From Planctomycetia bacterium (lineage in GTDB: Bacteria > Planctomycetota > Planctomycetia > Pirellulales > Thermoguttaceae), in contig JAUNBK010000006.1 of NCBI GenBank assembly GCA_030527105.1, positions 25,635-89,634 of the forward strand: a stretch of DNA of 64,000 bases, written 5' to 3'. Shown in pieces: positions 1 to 7,845 of the stretch (its first letter is position 1; each line of letters starts with the position of its first letter). The notes under the pieces are model-generated. The model saw only the letters and a program-made list of their open reading frames with translations, ran no database searches and was not told the origin of the DNA. A program made the translations under genes and the position numbers.

Positions 1-285
1 AGAAGAAATTTTTCTCATCCTAAAAGTTTCTCCCCAAAAATGTCAAAATTTTCCAAAAAACGCAAAAAAATCCAACTTTTCTCCATTTTTCGGGGGACTA
101 ACCCTTGCAAAATGTGGCACGTTTTTGTAAAATGAGCGTTATGCTGGGTTGCTTTCCGTTGTGGACACCGTCGAGATGCCCTTTTCGGGGGAAAATTCTC
201 CGCGCGCGAAAGTGTCCCACGTGTTCGATGGAAGCCTTCCATTTTTGACATTTCCCACCACCATTTTCTCTCAGAAGGAGACCGA
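1..285. other. 5' edge of window, non-coding upstream region
   Basis: AT-rich stretch without a credible gene. A plausible sigma70 promoter for the next gene lies at 105-133 on the plus strand: TTGCAA, a 17-base spacer, then TAAAAT. A strong ribosome binding site, AGAAGGAG, sits at 273-280. The open frame running leftwards across 15-449 is antisense to the following gene and is not supported. Confidence 0.5.
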
Positions 286-1587
286 ATGATGTTATCCCCC
301 CACCGATGCGTGAAGCGTCGTGATTTTCTCAAAAGCGCCGCCGTCCTCGGAGCGGCAGCCGCTGCCCCAGTCGTGATTCCCGGAACCGCCCTCGGTTTTA
401 ATGGGGCGGTCGCGCCGAGCGACAAGATCATCCTTGGCGCTATCGGCATCCAAAGTCGTGGACTCCACGACCTGCGCGTTTTTATGAATCGAAAAGAGAT
501 TCAGTTCGTTGCGATTTGCGACATTCAGAAGAAACAGCGCGTTTCGATCAAAGCAGAGGCGGACAAAAAGTACGGCGACTCTGCGTGCGCAACGTATAAA
601 GACATGGACGAAATGCTCGTTCGCGACGATATCGATGCGGTCCTCATCGCTACGGGAGATCGTTGGCACACGATGGCATCCATCACGGCAGCGAAATATG
701 GCAAGGACGTTTATTGCGAAAAACCGCTCTCCCTCACGATAGAAGAGAGCCGCGCACTCGCCAACGCCGTGAATCGCTACGGCATCGTCTACCAGGCAGG
801 CACGCAGCGCCGCAACATTGGCAACTTCATGCTTGCCGCCGAGATTGCACAAAGTGGCAAGTTGGGCAAACTCACGGAAGTCCACGCCAACACACTCTGG
901 CCCGCCACGACGCAAGATTGGCTCCCTGCCGAGCCGGAGCCTGCCCCCGACGATGTGGATTGGAATTTGTGGCTTGGGTCGTGTCCTTGGCGCCCCTATA
1001 ATTCTCGATACGTCGCTGGCGGCTGGCGTGGACATTTCGATTTCCACGGCGGCGGAATCCTCGAATGGGGATCGCACACCGTCGACCTCTGCCAGTGGGC
1101 TGCCGAAAAAGACCACACCGCGCCGGTCGAGTACACCCCTCAAATCGACGCCAATGGCAACAAGGGTGGCGAGGTCTACGCGTGGTACGACGACGGACTT
1201 AAACTCGTCATGCGCTCGTCCGGTTGGCTCGGTCTTGGAACCTGCTCCGCGCGATACGTTGGCGAAGAGGGCTGGGTTGAGACGGGCGACAGCGGCAGGA
1301 TGGCGGTTTCGTCCGACGCGCTGCGCAGCGAGTTGAAGTACTTTGGAATGCCCGGGACGTCGCCCGACACGCACATTGCAGAATTTTGCGAGTGTGTCAA
1401 AACGCGTCGCAACCCTGCCGCGAACGCGAACGCTGCCGCGCAATCCCACATCGCGTCCCACTGCGCGTACATCGCGTGGCAACTCGGACGTACCGTCAAA
1501 TTTGACCCCGTGAAAGAGGTCTTTATTGATGACGACGACGCGAATCGGATGCGTTCTCGCGCGCTTCGTGAGCCGTACACGTTGTAG
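286..1587 (+). CDS. Secreted Gfo/Idh/MocA family oxidoreductase with Tat signal
   Basis: A 433-residue NAD(P)-dependent sugar/inositol-type dehydrogenase. A twin-arginine signal (KRRDFLK, residues 10-16) followed by an Ala-rich stretch predicts export through Tat. The family's catalytic-lysine motif is present as CEKPLSL at residues 144-150. The middle carries the WGSHTVDLCQWA stretch seen in planctomycetal members. The dinucleotide loop (GAIGIQSRG) departs from the usual GxGxxG. Start chosen at the first of two adjacent ATG codons, 6 bases after AGAAGGAG. Substrate is unknown; exported members are numerous in planctomycetes and are usually assigned to polysaccharide breakdown. The HEAT-repeat gene follows about 100 bases downstream, possibly in the same transcript. 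Confidence 0.9.
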   Translation: MMLSPHRCVKRRDFLKSAAVLGAAAAAPVVIPGTALGFNGAVAPSDKIILGAIGIQSRGLHDLRVFMNRKEIQFVAICDIQKKQRVSIKAEADKKYGDSACATYKDMDEMLVRDDIDAVLIATGDRWHTMASITAAKYGKDVYCEKPLSLTIEESRALANAVNRYGIVYQAGTQRRNIGNFMLAAEIAQSGKLGKLTEVHANTLWPATTQDWLPAEPEPAPDDVDWNLWLGSCPWRPYNSRYVAGGWRGHFDFHGGGILEWGSHTVDLCQWAAEKDHTAPVEYTPQIDANGNKGGEVYAWYDDGLKLVMRSSGWLGLGTCSARYVGEEGWVETGDSGRMAVSSDALRSELKYFGMPGTSPDTHIAEFCECVKTRRNPAANANAAAQSHIASHCAYIAWQLGRTVKFDPVKEVFIDDDDANRMRSRALREPYTL

Positions 1588-1694
1588 TGTCGGAGCGTTT
1601 TCTACGAGAGAGTCTCCCACGCGAGTGTTGGCTTGAGGAAGCGTCTCTCACCCACCTTGTTTTGAAAAAGTACACATTGATTGGAGTTTTCGAT

Positions 1695-3707
1695 ATGAAA
1701 AAATATACATTCCTCCCGCTTTTCGCCATGGCGCTCCTTTTGAGTACCACGCTTTGGGCGGCAGACAAAAACGAAATTCTCAATGCGTCGGACGATGCGG
1801 TTTTGATTGCCGTCGTCTCGGCTCCCGGCGACACGGAGCAGGATATTTTCCTGAAGGGCTTGGCGTGCAAGCGTCTCGCCGTGATCGGAACGGAGAAGGC
1901 CATCCCGGCGCTGGAGGGGATGCTGAGCCATCCCAAATTGGGGCACTACGCGCGATACGCATTGGAGTCGATGCCGTTTGACTCCGTGGACGCTGCGCTT
2001 CTCAAGGCTGCCAAATCCCTCCAAGGGGCGCCGCAGGTCGGTGTGATCAACACACTCGGCGCGCGAAAATGCGTCTCGGCTGTCCCGACCATCAAGGAAA
2101 TTCTGGCGCAAGCGAAATGCCCCGCTCTCAAGCAAGCGTGCTACGCTGCGTTGGGATATATCGCGACCGAAGACGCCGCCAGCACGCTTCTCGCTGCCGC
2201 AAAAGCCGAGCCGGACGCCGAATATATGGTGCGCAAGGCGTTGGCGGACGCGTTGTTGGATTGCGCCGAAAGTTTCGAGACCGCAGGGAATTCGAAGCGC
2301 GCGATTGAAATTTACGACGCGGTCGTCGTTCCGTGCTTCCCCGTCTACGCGCAAAAAGCGGGCGCGTACCACGGCTTGCTCGCAAGAAGAACCGAGGCGG
2401 CAGAAATTCTCGTCTCCAAACTCTTCTCCGAGAAGTGCTGCTGCTTCTCTGGTGGTTTGAAAACAATCCGAGAGTATGCCGATGAGGATGGGGAAGCGAT
2501 CACGACTGCCGTGCTCAACGTGCTCGACAAGCTCACGCCAGAGCGAAAAGCGCTTGTGTTGCGCGCTCTTGCCGACAGGACGGACGACGCGAGCCGAAAG
2601 CTCGTTTTCCCCGTTGCGATTCGTTTGTGCGAGGCGGAGGAACTCTGCGTCCAACTCGCGGCAATCAGTGCCGTGGGAAAATTGGGCGACCTCCAACCCC
2701 TCGAGGCGCTCGAAGCGATCGAATTTTCGACATCTCGTGAGGCTCCCGAGGAGCGCAAGCAGTGTCTCGAGGCGTTTGTCGCCGCATTTGTCGCCATCCA
2801 AAGTCCTGAAATCGACGCCTTTTTCGTAAAAAACTTCGCAGAACTTCCGATTAATGAAACAGACGTCGCTTGCTGCTACTTCAAGATTCTCGAGCTTCGT
2901 CGTGTCGCGGCAGCGGGACCGGATCTCGTGAAAGTCGCCAATCAGCCCGGCGTGAATGGGCAAGTGCGCGACGCAGCTCTTCGCGCCCTCTCGGAAATCG
3001 TGACGCTCGACAACCTGGATCTCTTGGTGCGCGCGTTGGATGGCGAGCAAGACGACGCCAAAGTTGCGTGGATATTGCGCGCCGCGTGCACGCGTATGCC
3101 TCGAGAGGATTGCGCGGCTGCCGTCGTGAAGATGTTCAACGCCGCGACCGACATTGAGGAGAAGGGGAAAATGCTCACCCTCCTCAAGCAAATCGGCGGC
3201 AAGACGGCTTTGGCTTGCGTCGAAGCCGCATGTTGGAACGACGCTACGGTCGACATTGCCACTCAAACTCTCGGCGCGTGGAACACTCCAGACGACATGG
3301 AGGCGGTCGCGGTTGCGTGCCTCAAGGTCGCGAAAGAGTCGAAAGAAGAGCGCTATCGAATCCGTGGAATCCGAAGTTATATTCGTGTTCCGAGACAATT
3401 CGACATGCCGAAAGAGAAGAAGTTCGAGATGTGCCGAATCGGGTTTGATACGGCGCAGCGTCCTCAGGACAAAGCGCTCGTGTTCGAGGTTTTTGTGCGC
3501 GTTGTGGACGTCGCAAGCGCCCAAGCTGCCATGGCTTATGCCGACGACCCGCAGTATCGTGAAATCGTCTGCGAGACGGTCGTGGCAATCGCGAAAAAAT
3601 TCCAGGGAAAATCGGAAGAATTGAAAGCGATTCTCAAGAAAGTTGCCGAAATTTCCGAGAACTACGAGGTGAAAGGTCAGGCGGAAGAGATTATGGAGCG
3701 GCTTTAA
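1695..3707 (+). CDS. Secreted HEAT-repeat protein
   Basis: A 670-residue protein with an N-terminal signal peptide (MKKYTFLPLFAMALLLSTT, then cleavage near LWA-AD). The rest is a run of roughly 30-35 residue alpha-helical pairs with the Ala/Leu pattern of HEAT or PBS-lyase-like repeats, for example around ALRALSEIVTLDNLDLLVRA. An in-frame open frame begins upstream at 1587, but the ATG at 1695 has TTGGAG eight bases before it and opens directly on the signal peptide, so it is preferred. No catalytic residues are visible. It is most likely a periplasmic scaffold or interaction protein. It lies just after the oxidoreductase and probably shares its transcript. Confidence 0.8.
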   Translation: MKKYTFLPLFAMALLLSTTLWAADKNEILNASDDAVLIAVVSAPGDTEQDIFLKGLACKRLAVIGTEKAIPALEGMLSHPKLGHYARYALESMPFDSVDAALLKAAKSLQGAPQVGVINTLGARKCVSAVPTIKEILAQAKCPALKQACYAALGYIATEDAASTLLAAAKAEPDAEYMVRKALADALLDCAESFETAGNSKRAIEIYDAVVVPCFPVYAQKAGAYHGLLARRTEAAEILVSKLFSEKCCCFSGGLKTIREYADEDGEAITTAVLNVLDKLTPERKALVLRALADRTDDASRKLVFPVAIRLCEAEELCVQLAAISAVGKLGDLQPLEALEAIEFSTSREAPEERKQCLEAFVAAFVAIQSPEIDAFFVKNFAELPINETDVACCYFKILELRRVAAAGPDLVKVANQPGVNGQVRDAALRALSEIVTLDNLDLLVRALDGEQDDAKVAWILRAACTRMPREDCAAAVVKMFNAATDIEEKGKMLTLLKQIGGKTALACVEAACWNDATVDIATQTLGAWNTPDDMEAVAVACLKVAKESKEERYRIRGIRSYIRVPRQFDMPKEKKFEMCRIGFDTAQRPQDKALVFEVFVRVVDVASAQAAMAYADDPQYREIVCETVVAIAKKFQGKSEELKAILKKVAEISENYEVKGQAEEIMERL

Positions 3708-3819
3708 ACTCCATTTTTTCGTCTGATTTTTGACGTTGCAATAACTCCTTTTTTGCGCGCTGTTGGATCTTTCTGGCGGCGCGTTTCGTATTATAAATTT
3801 CGTCTTAAAGGAAGATTTT

Positions 3820-4233
3820 ATGTGGTTTTTGTATGCGATTTGTTCCGCATTTTTTGCGGCACTCACGGCGATTTTCGCCAAAATCGGCATTCAGGGCGTC
3901 GATTCAAACCTCGCCACGGCAATTCGCACCGTGGTCATTTTGCTCCTGGCGTGGACGATCGTCCTTTTTTCCGGGACATTCCGCCAGATTCCCTCATTGC
4001 CCCACAAGACGTGGACGTTCCTCGTCCTCTCCGGCTTGGCGACGGGAGCGAGTTGGCTCTTCTATTTCAAAGCGATGCAGATGGGGGACGTGAGTCGTGT
4101 TGCGCCGGTCGATAAATTTAGCATCGTCCTCACGATTATTCTTGCGTTTGTCGTTCTTCAGGAAGTTCCGACCACGAAAAGCATCCTCGGCGGCATTCTC
4201 ATTTCTCTCGGGGTGCTCATTATGGCGCTCTGA
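3820..4233 (+). CDS. Small EamA-type membrane transporter (single domain)
   Basis: A 137-residue integral membrane protein with about five hydrophobic segments, matching a single EamA (DMT superfamily) domain. The pattern of the family is clear: an N-terminal FAKIGIQGVD segment, a middle GASWLFYFKAMQMGD segment, then PVDKFSIVLTIILAF and a C-terminal glycine-rich helix (GGILISLGVLIMAL). Most EamA proteins have two such domains; single-domain forms are thought to work as dimers. Start at the ATG preceded by AAAGGAAG five bases upstream. Substrate cannot be told from sequence. Confidence 0.85.
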   Translation: MWFLYAICSAFFAALTAIFAKIGIQGVDSNLATAIRTVVILLLAWTIVLFSGTFRQIPSLPHKTWTFLVLSGLATGASWLFYFKAMQMGDVSRVAPVDKFSIVLTIILAFVVLQEVPTTKSILGGILISLGVLIMAL

Positions 4234-4275
4234 GGGATTCTTTCGCCATCGCTAATCGTCGCGAGTCCTTTCGCG

Positions 4276-5406
4276 TCACGTCTCTGGAACGTACTCTTCG
4301 AAAGGGTCGATCGCTTTGGAATTCGTCGATTTTTCCAAGATTTTTCCAAGCCCACGGAAGGTGGGGTCCTCTTTCAACGAAGGGTCTTTCGTTATCGTCT
4401 CGAGGAAGAGCTGCTTCGCGCGATCGCATTGCGCGAGGTGGACGAGCGCGTAGCAACGAAAGAAATTGAGATAAATGTCGCCACCCACGTACGCATCAAT
4501 CCGATCGACGCAATCGAGCGCATTTTCGTACATCTTGTGGTTAAAAAAGTAGTCGAGCGACAAAAAGTCCGCACACACATCGTCCCTCATCTGCTCGCGC
4601 GCCTCCGCAAGGACGAAGCGATACACCCCCTCGTCGGGGTGCTTTTGCGCCGCCTGAAGACGAATAATGACGAGAGGTTTGAGCACTCGCAACTCGGGAG
4701 GGAGTTGGTCATAAATGTTGAGCGCATCTTGATAACGCCCCTCTTCGAACGCGGAAAAACAACGCTGCACGTCTTGGGAGCGTTCGCGAAACAAAATTTG
4801 CACCGCATCCGACATCATGGTGCCATAGCTCGTCACGCCCCCCACATAGCGCTCTGGAACCAAAGCGCGGCGGAGCGTTTCGGAGAAATTCTCGCCAAAA
4901 TGATAAAGATGAATCTCATAGACCCCCACACCTCCGTCGGGCATTCGACGCACATAGAGATCGTGATAATCCAACCCGCCGTCCTGCTCGACCAAGCGAA
5001 ACGTGAGAGAAATCTCGTCGTTTGCGTTCTTTTTCGCCCGAAGAAAAGAATACGCGCCGCCGTTGCGGACTTTGAGAGCGATCGTCTGCGCGAAACCTCT
5101 CTCCCCAGAGAAGGATCGAAGGAGGTCGGCACGCGAAAATTGCTTCGCCTCGGGCGTCCCTTCAAGCCCCTCAAGGACGCGGTCCGTGAGAGAGCTCCAA
5201 TCCATGGCGCGAATAAAAAACACACCATCTCCCTGCTTGAGGCGCGTTTCGAGAGTGCGCGCAAAACCTTCCGCCTCTTCTATCGACAACGGCGCGGAGA
5301 GCGTGGAATTTGGCGGCTCGCTCTCCTCTGACGACCAACGACAGCCGAGAGGACTCAGCGCGACACCCAAAAGGACGACAATAAACGATGTTCGAAGTGT
5401 TCTCAT
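4276..5406 (-). CDS. Putative lipoprotein with helical-repeat C-terminal half
   Basis: A 376-residue protein starting MRTLRTSFIVVLLGVALSP with Cys at residue 22 in a lipobox-like PLGC, so probably a lipoprotein (the -3 position is not ideal). The C-terminal half has TPR-like helices (DALNIYDQLPPELRVLKPL, ENALDCVDRIDAYVGG, AQCDRAKQLFLETITKDPS). No family recognised for the N-terminal half. A textbook promoter sits directly before the start codon, so the mRNA may be leaderless. It ends divergently near the EamA gene, with only 42 bases between the two stops. Confidence 0.75.
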   Translation of the reverse strand: MRTLRTSFIVVLLGVALSPLGCRWSSEESEPPNSTLSAPLSIEEAEGFARTLETRLKQGDGVFFIRAMDWSSLTDRVLEGLEGTPEAKQFSRADLLRSFSGERGFAQTIALKVRNGGAYSFLRAKKNANDEISLTFRLVEQDGGLDYHDLYVRRMPDGGVGVYEIHLYHFGENFSETLRRALVPERYVGGVTSYGTMMSDAVQILFRERSQDVQRCFSAFEEGRYQDALNIYDQLPPELRVLKPLVIIRLQAAQKHPDEGVYRFVLAEAREQMRDDVCADFLSLDYFFNHKMYENALDCVDRIDAYVGGDIYLNFFRCYALVHLAQCDRAKQLFLETITKDPSLKEDPTFRGLGKILEKSTNSKAIDPFEEYVPET

Positions 5407-5412
5407 GCCCCT

Positions 5413-5441
5413 ATTATAAGTCCAGAAGCAACGTGTGTCAA
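5413..5441 (-). promoter_or_regulatory. Consensus sigma70 promoter abutting a start codon
   Basis: On the minus strand TTGACA (5441-5436), a 17-base spacer and TATAAT (5418-5413). Only six bases (AGGGGC) separate the -10 box from the ATG at 5406. Transcription would therefore start at or next to the initiation codon. The -35 box overlaps the stop codon of the upstream oxidoreductase gene. Confidence 0.75.
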
Positions 5442-6568
5442 GAGCGCTTCTCCTCTGTGGGCGAAAAATTCGCACAAAGCGCGCTATCCTCCGCCTTTTG
5501 CAGCAACTCCTGAATATAAATCCCACGCCGCAAGTCGATATTCATGGGGGAGGGCGAGCCAGTCGCGACCGCTCTCAAAAAGTCCGCAAGGCACGTACAA
5601 TGGGCGCGAACCCAACCCACGCCGGATTTCGTCGCGGGAAAATCCGTGTCCGGGGCGGCATAGCGATTGCCCACCGGGACGCGCGTCCAACCTGCATCAC
5701 CCCCAAAGGGTGCGGTCGATTTCGCGCCGTCGCAATAGTCCAAGAAGTGCGCGTCCATAAGTTGGAATCGAACGGCGCCGCGCGTCCCATAGACTTCAAG
5801 CATGAAATCGTTCTCCGTGCCGTGCGCGACTTTTGAGATGTGGAGCGAGCCGATAGCGCCATTTTGCGCGCTCCAAATCATCGTCATGGAGTCCGCCGCT
5901 CGACGGAGGTCGGAAGGCTCAGGAGACGAGGCGAACGCGTGCGTTTTTTCGAGAGGTCCCACGAGCCAGTCCGCAAAATCGACGAGATGAGAACCGATAT
6001 CATTAAGGACGCCGCCGCCAGACTCCTTGAGATTTTTCCAACGCATTGGTCGTGCCGGGTCGACGTGAGAGTTTTGGAGGTACGCGCCGCGGAATTCGAG
6101 GATGCGCCCTAATTTCCCCGCGTCGATCATCTCTTTCGCCTTGAGCGCCGCAGCAAAATAACGTGTGTGAAAAACGACGTGCGACACACCACGATAATTC
6201 TCAAGCAGAGCCGCCAGACGCGCCCCCTCCGAGGCGTTCATCACGACGGGTTTCTCGCAATAAATGTGTTTTCCCTCAGAAATTGCCGCCTGAAGCATGG
6301 GAAAATGAAGATCATTCGGCGTGCAAACATGAATAATGTCTATCTCGGGGTCGCGTACGACGTTCTCCCAATCAGTCCTCCCCTTGGCACCCGCAAGTAG
6401 CGCTGCGGCAGCGTCTGCCGTCTCTTGGCGCGAGTTCACGACGTACCGCACCCTCGCACGAAGCGGAAGAGGATTCGAATAAAATCCGAGCGTGGCGTAA
6501 GCGTACGCATGAACCTTGCCAATAAAACCTCCGCCTAAAATCGCGACGTTGTACTCTTTTGTACCCAT
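5438..6568 (-). CDS. Cytoplasmic Gfo/Idh/MocA family oxidoreductase
   Basis: A 376-residue NAD(P)-dependent dehydrogenase without a signal peptide. The Rossmann loop GGGFIGKVHA is near the N-terminus and the catalytic motif YCEKPVVMN follows at about residue 105. The C-terminal substrate domain contains GGGVLNDIGSHLVDFADWL, typical of the family. The start ATG is preceded by AAAGGAGT at seven bases. Likely substrates are sugars or inositols, but the genomic context does not say which. The gene lies 31 bases upstream of the lipoprotein gene, which has its own promoter inside this gene's stop codon. Confidence 0.9.
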   Translation of the reverse strand: MGTKEYNVAILGGGFIGKVHAYAYATLGFYSNPLPLRARVRYVVNSRQETADAAAALLAGAKGRTDWENVVRDPEIDIIHVCTPNDLHFPMLQAAISEGKHIYCEKPVVMNASEGARLAALLENYRGVSHVVFHTRYFAAALKAKEMIDAGKLGRILEFRGAYLQNSHVDPARPMRWKNLKESGGGVLNDIGSHLVDFADWLVGPLEKTHAFASSPEPSDLRRAADSMTMIWSAQNGAIGSLHISKVAHGTENDFMLEVYGTRGAVRFQLMDAHFLDYCDGAKSTAPFGGDAGWTRVPVGNRYAAPDTDFPATKSGVGWVRAHCTCLADFLRAVATGSPSPMNIDLRRGIYIQELLQKAEDSALCANFSPTEEKRS

Positions 6569-6604
6569 ACAATAAACTCCTTTTGTTTTATACTCCTCGC
6601 AAGT

Positions 6605-6711
6605 TATACTCCTCGTGATTTAAAATTCCCGTTTTACGCGACGCTTTGCGAGCCGTGGTGCATAGCTCCAACGGCGGACGACACCGGAAATTTCAACGCG
6701 AAGTATTATAA
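6605..6711 (+). repeat. MITE-like repeat, copy 1
   Basis: Full copy of the 107-bp family described in the findings. Left end TATACTC...AAAATTCCCG, core GCGAGCCGTGGTG then GCTCCAACGGC, right end GGAAATTTCAACGCG then TATTATAA. The left tip (TATACTCCTCG) is duplicated just upstream at about 6590. It lies between two minus-strand genes, beyond the stop of the SPL radical SAM gene. Confidence 0.85.
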
Positions 6712-6737
6712 TCTTTCAAAAATGATCCAACGAACGT

Positions 6738-7544
6738 TCAACAATCTCCAAAATAAATTTTCGCGTCGATCTTTTCCTCTTCGCACCACTCTTGAATGTC
6801 GCACATGTATTGATCCCAATACTCTCGCGCTTGTTTGTGGAGGTAGATTTCGTGATAAAGTGGCGTCATATGTGGATAATATCGATGAATCATCTCCAAA
6901 ATGCGACGACGATACAAGCTGCGCAGCTTGAGATTCTCGAACCAAAACTCGTTTGCGCAGGGTTTCGCTCTCTCCAAAATGGCGCGAAAATCCGAGAGTC
7001 CAGGAAAAATCGGCGAGAGAAATACGCCAGTCGAGATTCCCTCGTCGTGGAGGATTCGCAACGCCTCGAAACGCGCCTCGATGGGGCTTGCGTGCGGCTC
7101 AAAAATCTTGCGAAACGAATCGTCCAGCGAGTTGATCGAAAACGTAACGTGGACAGACGGAAATTGGTGCAGCAAATCCAAATCTCGCAGAACGAGGTCG
7201 GACTTGGTGAGAATCGTCACGTACGCCCCTGCGTGGAGAAGCTCCTGGAGGAGAGAGCGCGTGGCATTGAATTGCTTCTCGAAGGGATTATACGGGTCCG
7301 TCACGGAGCTGAGCAAGATCGTCTTCCCGCCCAATTTTCGCACCGGGATCGGCGCTTTCGGATGCTTGACGTCCAAAAACTCCCCCCACGGCTCGGTGTG
7401 ATTCGAGAATCGCTTCATGAATTCCGCGTAGCAATAGGCACATTTATGAGGGCACCCCACGTAAGGATTAATCACGAAATCGATCCCCGGGATTTTGGTC
7501 GCCGTGAGGCAATTTTTCACGTCGATGTGTTGAAGTTTGATCAT
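6738..7544 (-). CDS. SPL-type radical SAM protein
   Basis: A 268-residue radical SAM enzyme with the cluster-binding motif CPHKCAYC (Cys 31, 35, 38). The surroundings (INPYVGCPHKCAYCYAEFM, then SSVTDPYNPFE) match the spore-photoproduct-lyase-like Rv2578c family found widely in non-spore formers. The conserved FSINSLDDSFRKIFEPHASP and GVFLSPIFPGLSD stretches fit the barrel. Those proteins have no agreed reaction; DNA photoproduct repair is only a homology guess. No strong ribosome binding site is visible. Flanked downstream by MITE copy 1. Confidence 0.85.
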   Translation of the reverse strand: MIKLQHIDVKNCLTATKIPGIDFVINPYVGCPHKCAYCYAEFMKRFSNHTEPWGEFLDVKHPKAPIPVRKLGGKTILLSSVTDPYNPFEKQFNATRSLLQELLHAGAYVTILTKSDLVLRDLDLLHQFPSVHVTFSINSLDDSFRKIFEPHASPIEARFEALRILHDEGISTGVFLSPIFPGLSDFRAILERAKPCANEFWFENLKLRSLYRRRILEMIHRYYPHMTPLYHEIYLHKQAREYWDQYMCDIQEWCEEEKIDAKIYFGDC

Positions 7545-7721
7545 ATTGTCGCTTCGAATTATCGCTTCAAAAAGTACTGGAGAACAGCGTCCGAAACATC
7601 ATTCTACATCAAGCGCGTCGAAAAGCAATGGAGATCCGCCCATTTTTTAACGAAAAAAGGAAATTTTCCCAAAGAATCCGGGATATTTGGCGAAAAATGA
7701 GGTCGTTTCGCGAAACACCTC

Positions 7722-7749
7722 TTGTTTTTTTAACCAAAAAGGGCATAAT
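7722..7749 (+). promoter_or_regulatory. Probable promoter of the DsbD-like gene
   Basis: TTGTTT (7722-7727), 16 bases, CATAAT (7744-7749). It lies about 97 bases before the chosen start of the downstream gene. Confidence 0.4.
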
Positions 7750-7845
7750 ATATCATGGCTTTGTTTATTTGGCATGGGGGAGCGCAAGCACCCCGCCGCT
7801 GGTAGAATTCCACACAAAATGATGATGAAGTGTAAAGGGAGTACC

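Noticed and set aside
1602..3890. 762-codon open frame on the minus strand
   Set aside because: Shadow of the HEAT-repeat gene; low-complexity Arg-rich product without motif or ribosome binding site.
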